From assembly GCA_023374025.1 (NCBI GenBank), contig SIJG01000146.1, positions 1 through 64,000 on the forward strand: 64,000 nucleotides of DNA, given 5' to 3'. The notes beneath the pieces were generated by a model. The model worked only from the letters and a program-made list of their open reading frames with translations. It ran no database searches and was not told the origin of the DNA. The position numbers were made by a program, and so were the translations under genes. Below, in pieces: positions 35,804-46,490 of the stretch (its first letter is position 1; every line of letters begins with the position of its first letter). This DNA comes from Heterodera schachtii. Its lineage: Eukaryota > Nematoda > Chromadorea > Rhabditida > Heteroderidae.

Positions 35804-35843
35804 CGAGCGACAAGGCAGGTTACTACTGTGACCTGGGGATTTG
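35804..35843 (+). CDS. candidate small exon with immunoglobulin F-strand motif
   Basis: A 40-nt island after ttgaatag and before the donor GTAACT. With two leading bases it reads S-D-K-A-G-Y-Y-C-D-L-G-I. The string D-x-A-x-Y-Y-C is the classic motif of the F strand of immunoglobulin-like domains, which carries the disulfide cysteine. The motif is short, the acceptor lacks a pyrimidine tract, and the rest of an Ig domain was not found nearby, so this is a lead rather than a call. Confidence 0.2.
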
Positions 35844-36072
35844 GTAACTGTTCGTTTGAGCAGAGTCTAAATAACTGAATTATGCAATTTTTGTTCAAGG
35901 AATAAATTTTAAGATTTCACGAATTTATATTTGTTGTATTAATTTTTATAGATAAATTGTTTGAAAACACTTCTCTTTTAAAAGATTATTTATTTACATT
36001 CTTTATTGCTTTAATTTGTTACTAATATAATTTTGTTTCGCGGTTTATGAAATTAATATTAAACTTAATTAG

Positions 36073-39000
36073 TAGTTATTTTTAATCCAATGAAAGTACA
36101 TTAGTAATTTTAAAAATATTGAAAAATTTGTATCTTCAACACAAAATAACTTTTGGCAATAGAATTACATTGATAATATTTAATTAATAAAGAAAAGCAT
36201 TAAAATTAGTAAATATCAAATATAATGCGAGAGCTATTTAAATCCATAAGAAAGTGATCAACTTTTAAATCAATTCAAAAAAGCATTAAAATGGAGTTTT
36301 TTAAATTCGCTTAATTATGAAAAACACTATATAGCTCAATGTAAATTATCCGGAAATTAATTTATTATTTAGCTAATTATTTTAATATAATATGATTATT
36401 TCTACGATTTAATTTAAAAACAAACATATTACTATAAAATATGTATAAATAATTTAAAAAAATTTATTTGGCAAAATAAATTGAAATGTATTCAATAAAT
36501 ATGTTAAAAGATTCTATAAAAAACCAGTGCATTCGTTTAAAATAGCAGAATTACGTTAAACAGCAAAAATTACAAATGATCTTTGAATAAATCAAGCAAA
36601 AATTTCAGTTTTCATTTTATGCTTTTTATCTTAAAATTTAATTGAAATTAGTAAATTAAAACGCAATCAATAATTTTCATAGGTTTTCCATTTTTAATTA
36701 ACATTTCATATTATATTATTAAAAAACTTTACTCTATCTGAAAGCAAATATTTAAAAAATAATTATATAATAATATATTTATTTTATTACAAACTTTCTT
36801 ATGAAATTTTTGTACTTGTACTTAATTTTAAACGGCTTATCTAAGGCAAATAATGGGAATTGTAATATTTAAAAAAACCCCAAAGACAGAATAAACCATT
36901 GAAATTATTATTTTACAATATAAATATGTAGATTCTTACACATCTGAAAACTCCAAAAAGATTACACTTTAAAAGAAGGCATAAGGCTTGTTTATTATAA
37001 AAATGAATTTTTATTTCACAAGATTTTAACAACCAATACTTATTTCCAGTAATAAAGCAATAAAAATTAAATAAATATTAATTTCAAAAAGTGAATTTCA
37101 ATAATTTTTTAAAATAACAATCAATTGGTTTATTGTGTAAATCGACTCAAATATAAGTGAAAAAAATGTAATTTAACTAATGCAATGCTTAAAAACTCAA
37201 ATATATTTTTTAATAATTACTTTAGAGAAAATTATTAGTTGTAAACATAATATTATGATAAATCATTAGTATGATGGTATTTTCGAAGCATAGTTATATA
37301 AATTGAATAGATTATTATATATTTTTTGTTTTTATACGCCTATTTTAATTATTTCTAATAATAATTTCATTCATTTGTAAAAAGCATTTCAATTATTTTA
37401 TATGTTACTTACCTGTTAGGTTATTCTTTCTGAGTTAATTATGAATTAAAGATTGGTTTTATTTTCATATTATTATTCACCAGTATACCGGATAATTAGT
37501 TATGACATTGAGTGCTTAGTAAGCATTTATATAATTATTTTATTACTATTTAAATTTAGGTCGATAATTTGATTAATTTTAATTTTATTTGGTAATTATA
37601 TAATTATTTCATGATTTGGCTCAAGATTCCATTTCTAAGAAAAATATAAATATTTTTTTGGAGGAAATTAAATTGTTTGATATATTTTTTAAATATGTGA
37701 TTTATTTAAAATGGGAACCGGTTTCGCGTTAACTATATCACAGTTATCATACTTCCTGTATTTATAATTTTGTTATGACTTTTTCATATTTTTTCCATAT
37801 TAAATTCTCTATTTTTAGCCTTTTTCTATAAAAATTTCAATTGTTTTTTTATCGCAACGATGACAATTTATTTTTTCAGTTTTTTTTTAAATTGATTAAT
37901 TTTTTAAGACACTTTTAAATTTAAAAAAATATCGTTTTCTGCAATTATAAAGTCTTAACTTTTTAAAAAAAATAATTAAGGTTAATTTAATTTGTTTAAT
38001 TAAATTCATATTTTAATCTTTGTTAACTTTTTCTATCATGAATATTTCTTATGCTCCTAATTATATGTGTTAAAATATTTTTTTGACATTATCTCAGGTC
38101 AATTCAATTAGGAATAAATTAATTTTTTAATTATTAATTTATGTTTTGATTAAATTCTCTGTTATACATTACAATTATATTACAACCTTATTTATGAGTT
38201 TTTTATATTTTTTTGTTTATTATAGTGAATTTCTTATGAATTTAATATTGTGATGACCCCTGTGAACGACTTAGACATCTTATCGGTTGTCATCTGGTTT
38301 TAAGAAAATTGATTTAAGAATTATTTTTGTATTTATAAACTATCTTTAAATTTATTTTGGTTCTGTTTTAGATCAACGGCTAAATGTGCACTTTTTAATA
38401 AGAAATAATTCCAAAAATAATTATTTTAATTGTGCTCTATATATATTCATCCAATTCATTAATTTCAGTATAATAAATAAATACATAAAAAAGAGAAGAA
38501 AGAATACATGCTGAACATTATAAGAATTAATTGATTTTATGATGATAGCGATATTTCGAACTCACTTTTGTTTAAAATTTGGGTTTAATTATATCTTGCA
38601 AAAATATTAAATAAATAATGAATGAAATAAACAATTTGGTAATGCCATATTTCATTTATTTATTTATGTAGTTTTAAAGATAAATTTATATTTTTTAATA
38701 CCTTAAAAAGGTTTGAAAAATAATTATTAGGTATTATAAAATTTAAAAATACTACTTAGAAATACACCTTAAAAACCTTATAGAAGAAAAATTATGGATT
38801 AACTTTAACTAAAGATTTCCAAATTTATGGCTTTTAACCTAGAAAATATTAAAAATATATAAGATTAAAAAATATAAAAAAAAATTTTTCTAATTTAAAA
38901 CATATTTAAAAATTTAAAAAAAAACTGGTTTTTTTAATTTTTTTTAATTAATTTTTTTTAGGTTTTTTATAGTTTTTCAAAATTCTGGAAACAGTTAAAC

Positions 39001-39608
39001 AGCAACTGCTTTAAAACATTAAACAAAATTCTGGAAATAGTTAAATGGAAACGGTTTAAAACCCTTAACAAAATTCTGGAAACAGTTATACGGAAACAGT
39101 TTAATATATTAACAAAATTCTGGAAACAGTCAAACGGAAACGGTTTAAAAATATTAACCAAATTCTGGAAAAGTTAAATGGAAACGGTTTAATATATTGA
39201 CAATATTCTTGAAACTCAAACGGAAACGGTTTAAAAATGTTAACCAAATTCTGGAAACAGCTAAACGGAAACTGTTTAAAATATTAATAAAATTCTGGAA
39301 AAGTTAAATGGAAACGGGAAACGGTTCGGAAACCGCTTAAAAATATTAATAAAATTCTGGAAAAGTTAAATGGAAACGGTTTAATATATTAACCAAAATT
39401 CTGGAAACAGTCAAACGGAAACGGTTTAAAAATGTTAATCAAAATTCTGGAAAAAGTTAACGTTAACTGTTTAAAAAATTCTGGAAACATTTAAACGGAA
39501 ACGGTTCGGAAACCGTTTAAAAATATTAATCAAATTCTGGAAACAGTTAAACTTAAACCGTTAAATATTAACCAAAAACTGGAAACGGTTAGATGGAAAA
39601 GGTTTAAT
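36073..39608 (+). repeat. ~3.6-kb segmental duplication, copy 1 (with minisatellite)
   Basis: From tagttatttttaatccaatg to the 14th unit of the minisatellite, this matches 40319-43980 at very high identity, including the exact array variants. The main difference is near 37270-37310, where copies 2 and 3 have about 130 additional bases (containing ctgaaagactgcccaaaatg). The array itself continues in this copy to about 39780. Confidence 0.95.
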
Positions 39609-39780
39609 ATATTGACAATATTCTGGAAACTCAAAAGGAAACGGTTTACTACATTAACCAAAATTCTGGAAACAGAAACGGAAACGGTTCGGAAACCGTT
39701 TAAAAATATTAATCAAATAATGGAAACAGTTAAATGGAAACAGTTTTAAAAATATTAATCAAATTCTGGAAACATTTGTT
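38975..39780 (+). repeat. ~43-bp minisatellite, array 1 (about 18 units)
   Basis: Consensus unit: aattctggaaacag, then ttaaacggaaacggtttaa, then aatattaacca. Units vary between about 40 and 62 bp. Each contains an imperfect dyad (ttaaac ... gtttaa). Longer variants carry a perfect hairpin AAACGGTT-CGGA-AACCGTTT, and one has the palindrome AGTTAACGTTAACT. A 64-codon minus-strand frame (38967-39161) over the array is a unit by-product. Confidence 0.95.
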
Positions 39781-40318
39781 TGATTTTTAATTAATTATTT
39801 ATATATTTAGAAAAAAATTAAAAATCCGCTCATATACTGGATGTATTTTGTAAGGTTAAACTTTAGAATATTTTCTTAATAATAATTGATGATCAAGACA
39901 ACAAAAATTTCTTATTTAAAAGTAAAAAAATAACAAAGATTTAAATAGCTAAAAGCAATATTTAGACGAGTTTAAATATGAATAAATTGAAAATAATATC
40001 ATATCTGTTTACATTTTAATATTTAAAATAAAATTCATTTTAAAATGTCGAAACATAATTATTATTTTCCAAACTGAATATCAACAATGCATATGCAATT
40101 CTTCTCGATAAAGTACGAAATCCATGATCCAAATATAATTGCCTAATAGAAGAATCAATCAAATTATAAACTTAAAAATGTAATACATCAAATGACGCAT
40201 GCACTACCGCGCAAGAATTAAAATAAAAAGCTACAATTAAATGAGTTCTTTTAAAAAAATTCAAAAGGTAACAATTAAGTAGATAATATTGCGAAGAGAT
40301 AATTTCTTAAAATTTCAT
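39781..40318. other. AT-rich spacer between duplication copies 1 and 2
   Basis: Unique AT-rich sequence, absent between copies 2 and 3. No feature recognised. Confidence 0.6.
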
Positions 40319-43300
40319 TAGTTATTTTTAATCCAATGAAAGTACATTAGTAATTTTAAAAATATTGAAAAATTTGTATCTTCAACACAAAATAACTTTT
40401 GGCAATAGAATTACATTGATAATATTTAATTAATAAAGAAAAGCATTAAAATTAGTAAATATCAAATATAATGCGAGAGCTATTTAAATCCATAAGAAAG
40501 TGATCAACTTTTAAATCAATTCAAAAAAGCATTAAAATGGAGTTTTTTAAATTCGCTTAATTATGAAAAACACTATATAGCTCAATGTAAATTATCCGGA
40601 AATTAATTTATTATTTAGCTAATTATTTTAATATAATATGATTATTTCTACGATTTAATTTATAAACAAACATATTACTATAAAATATGTATAAATAATT
40701 TAAAAAAATTTATTTGGCAAAATAAATTGAAATGTATTCAATAAATATGTTAAAAGATTCTATAAAAAACCAGTGCATTCGTTTAAAATAGCAGAATTAC
40801 GTTAAACAGCAAAAATTACAAATGATCTTTGAATAAATCAAGCAAAAATTTCAGTTTTCATTTTATGCTTTTTATCTTAAAATTTAATTGAAATTAGTAA
40901 ATTAAAACGCAATCAATAATTTTCATAGGTTTTCAATTTTTAATTAGCATTTCATATTATATTATTAAAAAACTTTACTCTATCTGAAAGCAAATATTTA
41001 AAAAATAATTATATAATAATATATTTATTTTATTACAAACTTTCTTATGAAATTTTTGTACTTGTACTTAATTTTAAACGGCTTATCTAAGGCAAATAAT
41101 GGGAATTGTAATATTTAAAAAAACCCCAAAGACAGAATAAACCATTGAAATTATTATTTTACAATATAAATATGTAGATTCTTACACATCTGAAAACTCC
41201 AAAAAGATTACACTTTAAAAGAAGGCATAAGGCTTGTTTATTATAAAAATGAATTTTTATTTCACAAGATTTTAACAACCAATACTTATTTCCAGTAATA
41301 AAGCAATAAAAATTAAATAAATATTAATTTCAAAAAGTGAATTTCAATAATTTTTTAAAATAACAATCAATTGGTTTATTGTGTAAATCGACTCAAATAT
41401 AAGTGAAAAAATGTAATTTAACCAATGCAATGTTTAAACATATTATATTTTTTTAAATAATTACTTTGAAGAATTATTAGTTGGTAAACATAATATATAA
41501 TAAATTTTTAGTATGATGGTATTTTCGAAGCTTAGTCTCTGAAAGACTGCCCAAAATGTTCAGTTCTTTTTATTTTTCGTTGCTTGCTTGTTGCTTATTA
41601 TTGCTCATCTATCTCAACCAATTAAAATATTGTAATTTATTTATAATAGTAGTGTCTATGACCATAAATAAATTTTATATTGTGAAATTTTAAAATATTG
41701 TTGCTTTCATACGCATATTTTAATTATTTCTAATAATAATTTCATTCATTGTAAAAAGCATTTCAATTATTTTATATGTTCCTTCACTGTTAGGTTATTC
41801 TTTCTCAGTTAATTATGAATTAAATATTGGTTTTATTTTCATATTATTATTCGCCTGTATACCGGATAATTAGTTATAAATTGAGTGCTTAGAAAGTATT
41901 TATAGAATTATTTTATTACTATTTAAATTTAGGTCGATAATTTGATTAATTTTAATTTTATTTGGTAATTATATAATTATTTCATGATTTGGCTCAAGAT
42001 TCCATTTCTAAGAAAAATATAAATATTTTTTTGGAGGAAATTAAATTGTTTGATATATTTTTTAAATATGTGATTTATTTAAAATGGGAACCGGTTTCGC
42101 GTTAACTATATCACAGTTATCATACTTCCTGTATTTATAATTTTGTTATGACTTTTTCATATTTTTTCCATATTAAATTCTCTATTTTTAGCCTTTTTCT
42201 ATAAAAATTTCAATTGTTTTTTTATCGCAACGATGACATTTTATTTTTTCAGTTTTTTTTTAAATTGATTAATTTTTTAAGACACTTTTAAATTTAAAAA
42301 AATATCGTTTTCTGCAATTATAAAGTCTTAACTTTTTAAAAAAAATAATTAAGGTTAATTTAATTTGTTAATTAAATTCATATTTTAATCTTTGTTAACT
42401 TTTTCTATCATGAATATTTCTTATGCTCCTAATTATATGTGTTAAAATATTTTTTTGACATTATCTCAGGTCAATTCAATTAGGAATAAATTAATTTTTT
42501 AATTATTAATTTATGTTTTGATTAAATTCTCTGTTATACATTACAATTATATTACAACCTTATTTATGAGTTTTTTATATTTTTTTGTTTATTATAGTGA
42601 ATTTCTTATGAATTTAATATTGTGATGACCCCTGTGAACGACTTAGACATCTTATCGGTTGTCATCTGGTTTTAAGAAAATTGATTTAAGAATTATTTTT
42701 GTATTTATAAACTATCTTTAAATTTATTTTGGTTCTGTTTTAGATCAACGGCTAAATGTGCACTTTTTAATAAGAAATAATTCCAAAAATAATTATTTTA
42801 ATTGTGCTCTATATATATTCATGCAATTCATTAATTTCAGTATAATAAATAAATACATAAAAAGAGAAGAAAGAATACATGCTGAACATTATAAGAATTA
42901 ATTGATTTTATGATGATAGCGATATTTCGAACTCACTTTTGTTTAAAATTTGGGTTTAATTATATCTTGCAAAAATATTAAATAAATAATGAATGAAATA
43001 AACAATTTGGTAATGCCATATTTCATTTATTTATTTATATAGTTTTAAAGATAAATTTATATTTTTTAATACCTTAAAAAGGTTTGAAAAATAATTATTA
43101 GGTATTATAAAATTTAAAAATACTACTTAGAAATACACCTTAAAAACCTTATAGAAGAAAAATTATGGATTAACTTTAACTAAAGATTTCCAAATTTATG
43201 GCTTTTAACCTAGAAAATATTAAAAATATATAAGATTAAAAAATATAAAAAAAAATTTTTCTAATTTAAAACATATTTAAAAATTTAAAAAAAAACTGGT

Positions 43301-43980
43301 TTTTTTTATTTTTTTTAATTAATTTTTTTTAGGTTTTTTTATAGTTTTTCAAAATTCTGGAAACAGTTAAACAGCAACTGCTTTAAAACATTAAACAAAA
43401 TTCTGGAAATAGTTAAATGGAAACGGTTTAAAACCCTTAACAAAATTCTGGAAACAGTTATACGGAAACAGTTTAATATATTAACAAAATTCTGGAAACA
43501 GTCAAACGGAAACGGTTTAAAAATATTAACCAAATTCTGGAAAAGTTAAATGGAAACGGTTTAATATATTGACAATATTCTTGAAACTCAAACGGAAACG
43601 GTTTAAAAATGTTAACCAAATTCTGGAAACAGCTAAACGGAAACTGTTTAAAATATTAATAAAATTCTGGAAAAGTTAAATGGAAACGGGAAACGGTTCG
43701 GAAACCGCTTAAAAATATTAATAAAATTCTGGAAAAGTTAAATGGAAACGGTTTAATATATTAACCAAAATTCTGGAAACAGTCAAACGGAAACGGTTTA
43801 AAAATGTTAATCAAAATTCTGGAAAAAGTTAACGTTAACTGTTTAAAAAATTCTGGAAACATTTAAACGGAAACGGTTCGGAAACCGTTTAAAAATATTA
43901 ATCAAATTCTGGAAACAGTTAAACTTAAACCGTTAAATATTAACCAAAAACTGGAAACGGTTAGATGGAAAAGGTTTAAT
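40319..43980 (+). repeat. segmental duplication, copy 2
   Basis: Offset +4246 from copy 1 at its start and +4372 in the array, the difference being the extra block near 41530-41690. It ends inside the minisatellite at ggtttaat (43973-43980), where it joins copy 3 directly. Only a handful of substitutions separate it from copy 1, so the event is recent or homogenised. Confidence 0.95.
43347..43980 (+). repeat. ~43-bp minisatellite, array 2 (about 14 units, truncated)
   Basis: Unit-by-unit copy of the first 14 units of array 1, including the same odd variants, cut off where copy 3 begins. The 64-codon frame at 43339-43533 is identical to that at 38967-39161, confirming recent duplication of the array as a block. 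Confidence 0.95.
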
Positions 43981-45466
43981 AAATATAATGCGAGAGCTAT
44001 TTAAATCCATAAGAAAGTGATCAACTTTTAAATCAATTCAAAAAAGCATTAAAATGGAGTTTTTTAAATTCGCTTAATTATGAAAAACACTATATAGCTC
44101 AATGTAAATTATCCGGAAATTAATTTATTATTTAGCTAATTATTTTAATATAATATGATTATTTCTACGATTTAATTTAAAAACAAACATATTACTATAA
44201 AATATGTATAAATAATTTAAAAAAATTTATTTGGCAAAATAAATTGAAATGTATTCAATAAATATGTTAAAAGATTCTATAAAAAACCAGTGCATTCGTT
44301 TAAAATAGCAGAATTACGTTAAACAGCAAAAATTACAAATGATCTTTGAATAAATCAAGCAAAAATTTCAGTTTTCATTTTATGCTTTTTATCTTAAAAT
44401 TTAATTGAAATTAGTAAATTAAAACGCAATCAATAATTTTCATAGGTTTTCCATTTTTAATTAACATTTCATATTATATTATTAAAAAACTTTACTCTAT
44501 CTGAAAGCAAATATTTAAAAAATAATTATATAATAATATATTTATTTTATTACAAACTTTCTTATGAAATTTTTGTACTTGTACTTAATTTTAAACGGCT
44601 TATCTAAGGCAAATAATGGGAATTGTAATATTTAAAAAAACCCCAAAGACAGAATAAACCATTGAAATTATTATTTTACAATATAAATATGTAGATTCTT
44701 ACACATCTGAAAACTCCAAAAAGATTACACTTTAAAAGAAGGCATAAGGCTTGTTTATTATAAAAATGAATTTTTATTTCACAAGATTTTAACAACCAAT
44801 ACTTATTTCCAGTAATAAAGCAATAAAAATTAAATAAATATTAATTTCAAAAAGTGAATTTCAATAATTTTTTAAAATAACAATCAATTGGTTTATTGTG
44901 TAAATCGACTCAAATATAAGTGAAAAAATGTAATTTAACCAATGCAATGTTTAAACATATTATATTTTTTTAAATAATTACTTTGAAGAATTATTAGTTG
45001 GTAAACATAATATATAATAAATTTTTAGTATGATGGTATTTTCGAAGCTTAGTCTCTGAAAGACTGCCCAAAATGTTCAGTTCTTTTTATTTTTCGTTGC
45101 TTGCTTGTTGCTTATTATTGCTCATCTATCTCAACCAATTAAAATATTGTAATTTATTTATAATAGTAGTGTCTATGACCATAAATAAATTTTATATTGT
45201 GAAATTTTAAAATATTGTTGCTTTCATACGCATATTTTAATTATTTCTAATAATAATTTCATTCATTGTAAAAAGCATTTCAATTATTTTATATGTTCCT
45301 TCACTGTTAGGTTATTCTTTCTCAGTTAATTATGAATTAAATATTGGTTTTATTTTCATATTATTATTCGCCTGTATACCGGATAATTAGTTATAAATTG
45401 AGTGCTTAGAAAGTATTTATAGAATTATTTTATTACTATTTATATTTAGGTCGATAATTTGATTAA
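43981..45466 (+). repeat. segmental duplication, copy 3 (partial)
   Basis: Starts at aaatataatgcgagagctat, corresponding to 36218 and 40464 in the other copies. It shares the copy-2-specific block (ctgaaagactgcccaaaatg) and ends at gtcgataatttgattaa. Beyond that point it continues into the exon candidate at 45450-45599, while copies 1 and 2 run into attttaattttatttgg instead. Confidence 0.95.
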
Positions 45467-45599
45467 CTTTTATAATGAGGAGAAAGTTAAGAATAAAGTT
45501 CTTATGTTATCAGCACATTTAAATGCTCAGAATGTGACGGCAAGAACAAATGCTTTGATGTCTGCAGTCCAAAGTTATTCGACACGTAGTTGTGTACAG
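45450..45599 (+). CDS. best exon candidate: 50 open codons after an acceptor
   Basis: After tactatttatatttag the plus frame reads 50 codons without a stop. It begins V-D-N-L-I-N-F-Y-N-E-E-K-V-K-N-K-V-L-M-L, continues S-A-H-L-N-A-Q-N-V-T-A-R-T-N-A-L-M-S-A-V and ends Q-S-Y-S-T-R-S-C-V-Q before TAG (45600-45602). Composition is balanced (A, S, T, N, V, E, K), unlike the F/I/K/N-rich chance frames here, and suggests a soluble, partly helical segment. GTACAG near the end could be a donor joining the micro-exon at 45657. An overlapping minus frame of 77 codons (45502-45735) is also open but has a less natural composition. The left 17 bases belong to the triplicated segment. Family not recognised. 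Confidence 0.45.
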
Positions 45600-45656
45600 T
45601 AGACAGAGTTAAATATTTTTTAATTTTTAAATTTGGTCGTTTTAAAATATTTTTAG

Positions 45657-45681
45657 ACTTATTGTTACGCACATTACGCAG
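45657..45681 (+). CDS. candidate 25-nt micro-exon
   Basis: A strong acceptor (ttttaaaatatttttag) and a good donor (GCAG then GTAAAT) bracket ACTTATTGTTACGCACATTA plus CGCAG. In one phase it reads L-I-V-T-H-I-T-Q, in another T-Y-C-Y-A-H-Y-A. It lies 55 bases after the 50-codon exon candidate, so the intron between them would be very short. Supported by splice signals only. Confidence 0.25.
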
Positions 45682-45919
45682 GTAAATTATAAATACCCAT
45701 AAAAATTGGTCATCATTGGCATAATTTATTAACAAATTAAACTCAATTTTCCTTTCATTGAAATTAAAAAATTTAATTTTCCTTGACTAATGAAAAGTTA
45801 ATATTTTTCAAAATATTTTGACAAAATATAAAAATAAATAAATAAAAATTTCACGGAAATTCATAAATTTTTTGGTGGAAATCTGCTAAAAAATAAATCT
45901 TAAATTTTAAAATTCGCCC

Positions 45920-45941
45920 GGCGCTGCATATCGTCATCGCC
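45920..45941. repeat. GC stem-loop copy 7 (degenerate)
   Basis: Reads GGCGCTGCA, TATC, GTCATCGCC: four changes from consensus, all in the arms, with the loop kept. Confidence 0.7.
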
Positions 45942-46029
45942 GGCACCCCTTTGCTCAAAATCGAAAAAATTTATAATTTTTTGGACAAAATCTGTTACAG
46001 ATCCATCCAAATTTTCAAAAATTTTTCCC

Positions 46030-46051
46030 GGCGGCGCCTATCGGCACCGCC
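46030..46051. repeat. GC stem-loop copy 8
   Basis: Exact consensus: GGCGGCGCC, TATC, GGCACCGCC, with flanks attttcaaaaatttttccc and ggacccc. Confidence 0.92.
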
Positions 46052-46140
46052 GGACCCCTTCCTCCTATAGTCTTCAGAAAAAGCGCGCCGCGAAAAAAAG
46101 ATGATTTGAAAAACACAAAACTTTTCGGGAACAAGAGTCC

Positions 46141-46162
46141 GGCGGTGTCAGTAAGCGCTGAC
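46141..46162. repeat. GC stem-loop copy 9 (degenerate)
   Basis: Opposite orientation and diverged: GGCGGTGTC, AGTA, AGCGCTGAC. Preceded by agtcc and followed by gagaaaaattttt as in other copies. Confidence 0.6.
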
Positions 46163-46378
46163 GAGAAAAATTTTTAAAAATTAACAATTAGAATGCATTT
46201 TTTAACAGATTTTCACAAAAATTGTTCATTTTAAAATGCCTTATCGTTTTTAATAATTCTATACAAAAATAATTATGAATAAAAAAACACATAAAATTAT
46301 TAATAAATAATAAAAACTTTTAAGCAAAAATAATATAAAATTTTTTTGACTATATGGCATAAGGCAAAAATTGAAAAA

Positions 46379-46480
46379 CCCCAACCCCGACCCCGAACCA
46401 TTTGGTCAACCCCGACCCCGACACTTCCAACCCCGACGACCCCGAACCCCGACTTTTCCAACCCCGACGGTCGGGGACGC
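46379..46480 (+). repeat. ccccgac satellite array
   Basis: Tandem accccgaccccgaacc units with tttccaa linkers, ending ggtcggggacgcaaccctaa. Confidence 0.9.
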
Positions 46481-46490
46481 AACCCTAATT

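Larger units (their letters stand above)
32942..36072. other. AT-rich DNA with scattered exon-like islands
   Basis: Islands listed separately: 34603-34675, 35242-35391 and 35804-35843. A further open patch near 35505-35575 (L-V-E-E-N-Q-F-V-L-P-F-F-F-M) has no splice sites. The remainder is low complexity. Confidence 0.35.
45830..46490. repeat. composite repeat with three GC stem-loops and ccccgac array
   Basis: Two stem-loops in TATC orientation (45920-45941 degenerate, 46030-46051 perfect) and one degenerate copy in the other orientation (46141-46162) are spaced about 110 bases apart. They are followed by a CCCCGACCCCGAAC-type array (46379-46480). The right edge acgcaaccctaa looks like a hAT-style end, but no matching left end was found, so the element is probably truncated. 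Pro/Thr-rich frames across the array are by-products. Confidence 0.7.

Noticed and set aside
38975..39780. CRISPR-like array
   Set aside because: Units are contiguous diverged tandem copies of variable length without unique spacers, and the genome is eukaryotic.
38967..43533. Two identical 64-codon minus frames
   Set aside because: They lie on the minisatellite arrays and are identical because the array was duplicated, not because of coding constraint.
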